Positions 1 to 3,076 of a DNA stretch of 5,891 nt are shown piece by piece. The stretch comes from Clostridiales bacterium (GTDB lineage Bacteria > Bacillota > Clostridia > Peptostreptococcales > Anaerovoracaceae): NCBI GenBank assembly GCA_009778415.1, contig WRJV01000174.1, forward strand, positions 1-5,891, in the 5' to 3' direction. The notes under the pieces are model-generated. The model did not search any database and had not been told where the DNA came from. It saw nothing but the letters and a program-made list of their open reading frames with translations. Made by a program: the position numbers and the translations under genes. The first letter of the stretch is position 1. Every line of letters begins with the position of its first letter.

Positions 1-38
1 GCAGCTGCGACTGCTGCGACTGCTGCGATTGTTCGTGA
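1..38 (+). CDS. 3' end of a possible Cys/Asp-rich small peptide gene (partial)
   Basis: Only the last 11 codons are visible. In the frame starting at base 3 they read SCDCCDCCDCS and then TGA at 36-38. Seen directly: the segment is a 9-base tandem repeat, so each unit gives Cys-Cys-Asp. In the third unit two substitutions (GAC to GAT, TGC to TGT) are silent in this frame, which weakly favours it as the coding frame. The stop lies 15 bases before the ATG of the DUF5685 gene, with a GAGG ribosome site between, so the two are probably co-transcribed. A tail this dense in Cys and Asp would suit metal binding or a ribosomally made, modified peptide, and a SPASM protein lies two genes on. The other forward frames are also open across the repeat: frame 1 stays open, and frame 2 reads Leu/Arg-rich and stops at 50-52. 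The gene is therefore a hypothesis until the upstream sequence is seen. Confidence 0.4.
   Translation, partial: SCDCCDCCDCS
4..30 (+). repeat. Short tandem repeat, three 9-base units
   Basis: The unit GCTGCGACT occurs at 4-12 and 13-21, with a one-base variant (GCTGCGATT) at 22-30. The left edge of the window cuts any earlier units. Because the unit is a multiple of three, gain or loss of units would keep the reading frame. Confidence 0.85.
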
Positions 39-53
39 TTTGCGAGGCGTAGC

Positions 54-947
54 ATGTTCGGATACGTACGGGCATTCAAGAAATTCATGCCACGCCAGCA
101 AAAGCAGGCGTACAGAAACTATTATTGCGGCACTTGCTTTGCGCTTCAGAAAAACTACGGTCAGATGTTCCGATTTTTGTTGAGTTACGACATGGTTCTG
201 ATCGGGATACTGACAAAATCCCACGAGGATCCTTTGTGCGGCCGCATGCCTTGCTTTGGGCAAAGGAACCAGAAGGAACAGTTTGCAAGCGCAAAATGGG
301 AAAGGGTTGCCGCATTGAGCTTGCTGCTGACTGCAGAAAAACTGCGGGACGACATTGAAGACGAGGATTCGCTAAAAGCGAAAATAGCTACGCACACACT
401 CAGCAGGGGCATTAAACGGGCAAAGCTGGAGCATCCTGACATGGCTTATGTAATAGCTGCTGGCTATCAGGAAATTCTTGCCGCTGAAAAGGCAAAGAAG
501 AGCACAATCAAAATTGCCGAATGTTTTTCCGAGATGATGGGAAATGCCTTTAGGCTGGTTGTGGCAGACGATGATGCCTGCTCTGAAAAAATGGCATATG
601 TCAAAGCTGTCTCCGAATGGGTATACTTTATCGACGCGCTTGACGACTATGAGAAAGATGCCCAGAAGGGCTGTTTCAACCCGCTGGCAAAGAGCAGTGC
701 CACACAATCTGATTATATCAACAAAAACATCCTAGAGGTACTTGGCTTGATCCGGCATTTTTACGAAGGTCTGGATAGAGCGTCAGGTGCTATTATCCCA
801 ACCTGCGTAGAGGACGAGCTGCTAAAAAACATAGCAACCAACTCTATCCCATCGATGACAGCGACAATACTAAATGGAAACAAGCCGCCGAAAATGAGGC
901 ATTTCCATGGCAAAAGCGAACGGGGCATTTTATGCGCAAACAGGTAA
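54..947 (+). CDS. DUF5685 family protein
   Basis: This 297-aa protein resembles the DUF5685 family, whose function is unknown. Family-like signatures are the N-terminal MFGYVR, YYCGTC at residues 23-28 followed by the ALQKNYG-type stretch, and FLLSYDMVLIGIL at 41-53. A second cysteine pair sits at C62 and C67. An acidic motif LRDDIEDED lies at 97-105, and WVYFIDALDDYEKDAQKG at 189-206 is followed by CFNPL. The protein looks mostly helical and has no signal peptide, so it is probably cytoplasmic. The two Asp-rich motifs recall those that bind Mg-diphosphate in all-helical isoprenoid synthases, but that link is my inference. The two cysteine pairs could bind a metal. The start is the ATG at 54, preceded by GAGG at 44-47 with 6-base spacing, and the family-like N-terminus begins exactly there. 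The 3' end overlaps the next gene by 16 bases, suggesting translational coupling with the SPASM protein. No promoter is visible, so it is probably transcribed from upstream. Confidence 0.85.
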   Translation: MFGYVRAFKKFMPRQQKQAYRNYYCGTCFALQKNYGQMFRFLLSYDMVLIGILTKSHEDPLCGRMPCFGQRNQKEQFASAKWERVAALSLLLTAEKLRDDIEDEDSLKAKIATHTLSRGIKRAKLEHPDMAYVIAAGYQEILAAEKAKKSTIKIAECFSEMMGNAFRLVVADDDACSEKMAYVKAVSEWVYFIDALDDYEKDAQKGCFNPLAKSSATQSDYINKNILEVLGLIRHFYEGLDRASGAIIPTCVEDELLKNIATNSIPSMTATILNGNKPPKMRHFHGKSERGILCANR

Positions 948-1624
948 CCATATATGCGCCAGCAGGCGAAACCAATGCCAAGGCAACAAACCAAAAGCTG
1001 AACGCCTTGCTTGAATTGTGCAGGAATGCCTCAGTCGAGGCCAAGGTTATTTTCGGATATTCAAGTGAAATAACGATTACACGCGAGTTGTTTGACAGCT
1101 GGCTGATTAGCGGAGACCCGGCAGAGACGAATTGCTGCGCGGATTTGCTTAAGCTCGTGATTCTAAAGGAGCGCAGCGGCTGCGAGCACAATTCGTGTTT
1201 GGGAAGGGTGCTCTCGATCGACAGCGCAGGCATGGTTTACTGGTGCAAACACAACAAGCCCAAAACAGCTCTCGGCAGCATTGGCGAAATCAAAACATTC
1301 TCTGATTGTTTTAAAAATGAGGTGTTTGAAAGGCATCTTGACGCGCATTACAAAAAACGCGAAACCTGCAAATCCACATGCAGGCATTTTGAACTCTGTT
1401 TGGGCGGCTGCCCTTTGCGTTGCGAGTTGGGCTCGCCGCAGAACGGGCAATGTACTGAGCAGGAGTTCATCGAGGTCGCGGAGCATGTCTTGTCTGAAAC
1501 AAAGCGCATTATTAAGCTGGGGGACCTGTCGCCTTTGAACAAACAGGCAAGAGCAATTGTCCTTGATGCTGTTGCACATGCGCCCTTTTCGGAATTGTTT
1601 TCTGGGATTTATGGGATTGAATAA
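932..1624 (+). CDS. Stand-alone SPASM-domain protein lacking the radical-SAM core
   Basis: This 230-aa protein contains 13 cysteines. Residues 89-174 carry a SPASM-type pattern: C89, then G100 and C105 (a Gx4C element), a gap with LGSIGEI at 114-120, then C146-x3-C150-x5-C156-x3-C160-x3-C164 and C174. The segment LCLGGCPLRC at 155-164 is typical. SPASM domains hold auxiliary iron-sulfur clusters in radical-SAM enzymes that mature peptides and proteins. Here the CxxxCxxC core that binds the S-adenosylmethionine cluster is absent. The first 60-70 residues resemble at most the end of a radical-SAM barrel. The preceding gene is intact, so this is not simply a frameshifted enzyme. It may have lost its catalytic half, or it may serve as a partner or carrier for a separate enzyme. 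The start is the ATG at 932, with GGGG at 922-925 before it and a 16-base overlap with the DUF5685 gene. Confident on the SPASM-like motif, unsure of function. Confidence 0.75.
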   Translation: MRKQVTIYAPAGETNAKATNQKLNALLELCRNASVEAKVIFGYSSEITITRELFDSWLISGDPAETNCCADLLKLVILKERSGCEHNSCLGRVLSIDSAGMVYWCKHNKPKTALGSIGEIKTFSDCFKNEVFERHLDAHYKKRETCKSTCRHFELCLGGCPLRCELGSPQNGQCTEQEFIEVAEHVLSETKRIIKLGDLSPLNKQARAIVLDAVAHAPFSELFSGIYGIE

Positions 1625-1641
1625 AATTGATCTAGAACCGC

Positions 1642-1670
1642 TTGACGTTATATCACCGCAGTGATATAAT
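1642..1670 (+). promoter_or_regulatory. Sigma-A type promoter with extended -10 for the DUF3990/XRE module
   Basis: TTGACG at 1642-1647 and a perfect TATAAT at 1665-1670 are separated by exactly 17 bases. TG at 1662-1663 plus one base gives an extended -10. Transcription would start around 1677, leaving a leader of about 20 bases before the ATG at 1696. It lies in the only gap between the upstream operon and the toxin gene, so the module probably has its own transcription. Confidence 0.85.
1648..1669. promoter_or_regulatory. Perfect 9-bp inverted repeat, probable repressor operator
   Basis: The arms TTATATCAC (1648-1656) and GTGATATAA (1661-1669) are exact reverse complements around the 4-base centre CGCA. 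The palindrome begins right after the -35 box, fills the whole promoter spacer and takes in the first five bases of the -10 box. A protein bound here would block RNA polymerase. The natural candidate is the XRE-type protein encoded by the second gene of the same module, giving negative autoregulation as in many toxin-antitoxin operons. The palindrome is seen directly. Its binding partner is inferred. Confidence 0.75.
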
Positions 1671-1681
1671 ATTTTTGTACA

Positions 1682-1688
1682 AGGGGGG
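1682..1688 (+). promoter_or_regulatory. Strong ribosome binding site of the DUF3990 gene
   Basis: AGGGGGG precedes the ATG at 1696 by 7 bases and fixes that start. The family-like sequence (ITLYHGS) begins within five residues of it. Confidence 0.75.
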
Positions 1689-1695
1689 ATAGCTG

Positions 1696-2409
1696 ATGCC
1701 GGAAATCATTACGCTATATCATGGATCAACCAGAAGAATAGAAAAGCCGGAATTCGGAAAAGGAAACCCATCCAACGACTACGGCATCGGGTTTTACTGC
1801 ACAGAAAACCTAGAGCTGGCGAAGGAATGGGCTTGCAACAGCCAAAAAGGCGGCTTCGCCAATGCTTATTCACTGGACACCTCAGATATTGCCGTTTTGG
1901 AACTGGCCGGTTCGAAATACGGGATACTTGACTGGCTGGCGGTGCTCATTAACAACCGAGTATTTGACACGACAAGCCAGATGGCGGCAGAAGCAAAAGA
2001 GTATTTGTCTGAGCATTTTCTACCAGATGTCAGGGCGTTCGATATTGTAAGAGGCTACCGCGCAGATGATTCGTATTTTACTTTTGCGATGGATTTCCTT
2101 AGCAGTACAATTTCTCTGCGTCAACTTAGTCATGCGATGTCGTTGGGTTCTCTTGGCGAGCAGCTCGTGCTCAAGAGCAGCAAAGCTTTCAAAAAACTTA
2201 GTTTTGTTGGAAGTGAAACGGCAGACGGCGCAATATATTTTGCTAAAAGGCAAAACCGCGACAAAGAAGCGCGAGAACAATACTTGAAGCGCGGGCGCAA
2301 AACGGCTCGTAGAAGCGACGACATATTCATGATTGACATTCTGAGGGAGGAGATGACGCGGAGTGACGCACGCCTACAACAAGACATATCTTTTTCATGC
2401 AGCAAATAA
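1696..2409 (+). CDS. DUF3990 family protein, probable ADP-ribosyltransferase-fold toxin
   Basis: This 237-aa protein matches the DUF3990 pattern. It has LYHGS at 7-11 with His9, and KPEFGKGNPSNDYGIGFYCTE at 17-37, whose DYGIGFYCTE part is diagnostic. ELAKEWAC follows at 40-47, LDWLAVLINNRVF at 78-90, GYRADDSYFTFA at 120-131 and LGEQLVLKS at 153-161. I place DUF3990 in the ADP-ribosyltransferase superfamily from its motifs. His9, an aromatic residue in GFY (Y34) and E155 or Q156 in GEQ are the likely counterparts of the His-Tyr-Glu/Gln triad that binds NAD and catalyses transfer. The target is unknown. The C-terminus (about 185-237) is basic and then acidic. The protein has no signal peptide and no membrane segment. 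The gene is first in a two-gene unit and overlaps the XRE-type gene by 47 bases, as expected for a toxin controlled by its neighbour. Family assignment is firm and the toxin role is inferred. Confidence 0.85.
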   Translation: MPEIITLYHGSTRRIEKPEFGKGNPSNDYGIGFYCTENLELAKEWACNSQKGGFANAYSLDTSDIAVLELAGSKYGILDWLAVLINNRVFDTTSQMAAEAKEYLSEHFLPDVRAFDIVRGYRADDSYFTFAMDFLSSTISLRQLSHAMSLGSLGEQLVLKSSKAFKKLSFVGSETADGAIYFAKRQNRDKEAREQYLKRGRKTARRSDDIFMIDILREEMTRSDARLQQDISFSCSK

Positions 2410-3004
2410 ATTCGGCAATATGATGGACTACGCCGTAAACGACTGCAATCTGGACGGTGACCAATATCTGCACATGTTTACCGTGTCTGGCATGGCAGAG
2501 CAATTTGAGCACGGCAACCCCAGAGTGGTGGCAGGCATGAGCGGCATTGAGATCGCGATGGAGACGATCCGGACGGTCTGCGGAAAACCGCCGGCGGTCG
2601 CGTCGGCTGAGATCGACTACCGCACGGCAGAGTATTGGGGTGGATGGGCGCTTGCGCATTACCAGTGGCAGACTGCCCTAAGCTTTTCGGCGATTTTGCG
2701 TTTTTTGCCTTTCGCAGACATTTTAATCATGTACCCCACTTTGCATGAAGCAGACATAACGAAATTTTACGAGACAGCGAACGGGATATACGCACACCGA
2801 TGCCCAAAGACGAACCTCAAGCGCATCAGGGAGGCCGCCGGGCTTTCCCAAGCTAAACTTGCTGCAGAAGCGGAAGTGTCGCTGCGCTGCGTCCAGATGT
2901 ACGAACAGCGCAACAAGGACATCAACAAGGCGCAGGCGATCACCTTGGTAAAGATCGCAAAAGTTTTGGGGTGCAGCGTGGAAGCATTGGTCGAACTGGT
3001 ATAA
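2363..3004 (+). CDS. XRE-family helix-turn-helix protein, probable antitoxin and autorepressor
   Basis: This 213-aa protein has two parts. Residues 1-145 (FHAANKFGNMMDYAVNDC at 11-28, HGNPRVVAGMSGIEIA at 50-65, YWGGWALAHYQW at 91-102) form a helical domain that I know only as recurring beside DUF3990 genes. Residues 151-213 are a clear XRE/Cro-C1 helix-turn-helix: LKRIREAAGLSQAKLA, then VSLRCVQMYEQ with the recognition helix, and ITLVKIAKVLGCSVEALVEL. The start is GTG at 2363, about ten bases after the purine-rich AGGGAGGAG at 2344-2352. The next in-frame ATG (2420) would delete part of the conserved helical domain. The 47-base overlap with the DUF3990 gene implies coupled translation. The likely role is to neutralise the ADP-ribosyltransferase-like protein through the N-terminal domain and repress the promoter through the inverted repeat at 1648-1669. 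The DNA-binding fold is firm and the antitoxin role is inferred. Confidence 0.8.
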   Translation: MTHAYNKTYLFHAANKFGNMMDYAVNDCNLDGDQYLHMFTVSGMAEQFEHGNPRVVAGMSGIEIAMETIRTVCGKPPAVASAEIDYRTAEYWGGWALAHYQWQTALSFSAILRFLPFADILIMYPTLHEADITKFYETANGIYAHRCPKTNLKRIREAAGLSQAKLAAEAEVSLRCVQMYEQRNKDINKAQAITLVKIAKVLGCSVEALVELV

Positions 3005-3012
3005 AACACAAA

Positions 3013-3039
3013 GGCTGCGCCAATTGCTTTGGCGCAGCC
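3013..3039 (-). terminator. Rho-independent terminator between convergent genes, better on the minus strand
   Basis: An 11-bp perfect stem (3013-3023 with 3029-3039; GGCTGCGCCAA arm) encloses a 5-base loop. Read on the minus strand, the stem is followed at once by TTTGTGTTTTAT, a U-rich tail, and it lies 37 bases past the stop of the surface-protein gene. On the plus strand the hairpin lies 8 bases after the XRE-type stop codon, but CCGGTAAC follows instead of T residues. It may still stop or stabilise that transcript. Confidence 0.8.
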
Positions 3040-3076
3040 CCGGTAACACTGCAATAAGCTTATTCCACTTTTTCCC

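Noticed and set aside
4..30. CRISPR or regulatory direct repeats
   Set aside because: The units are contiguous 9-mers without spacers and in a multiple of three, so coding repeat structure explains them.
1..52. Leu/Arg-rich reading in frame 2 (stop at 50-52) as the end of an upstream gene
   Set aside because: Its stop one base before the ATG at 54 is attractive for coupling, but the third-unit changes are silent more often in the Cys frame, and a Cys-rich product fits the SPASM neighbour better. Not excluded.
844..1579. Minus-strand open frames opposite the DUF5685 and SPASM genes
   Set aside because: They lie antisense to genes with clear family motifs, show no recognisable domains, and their compositions look like reverse-strand shadows.
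1648..1675. Rho-independent terminator of the SPASM gene
   Set aside because: The stem is AT-rich with only a few T residues after it, and it coincides with a near-consensus promoter, so an operator is the better reading.
3053..3064. Palindrome AATAAGCTTATT as a second terminator
   Set aside because: It has no loop, only six base pairs per arm and no adjacent stem extension. It is probably chance.
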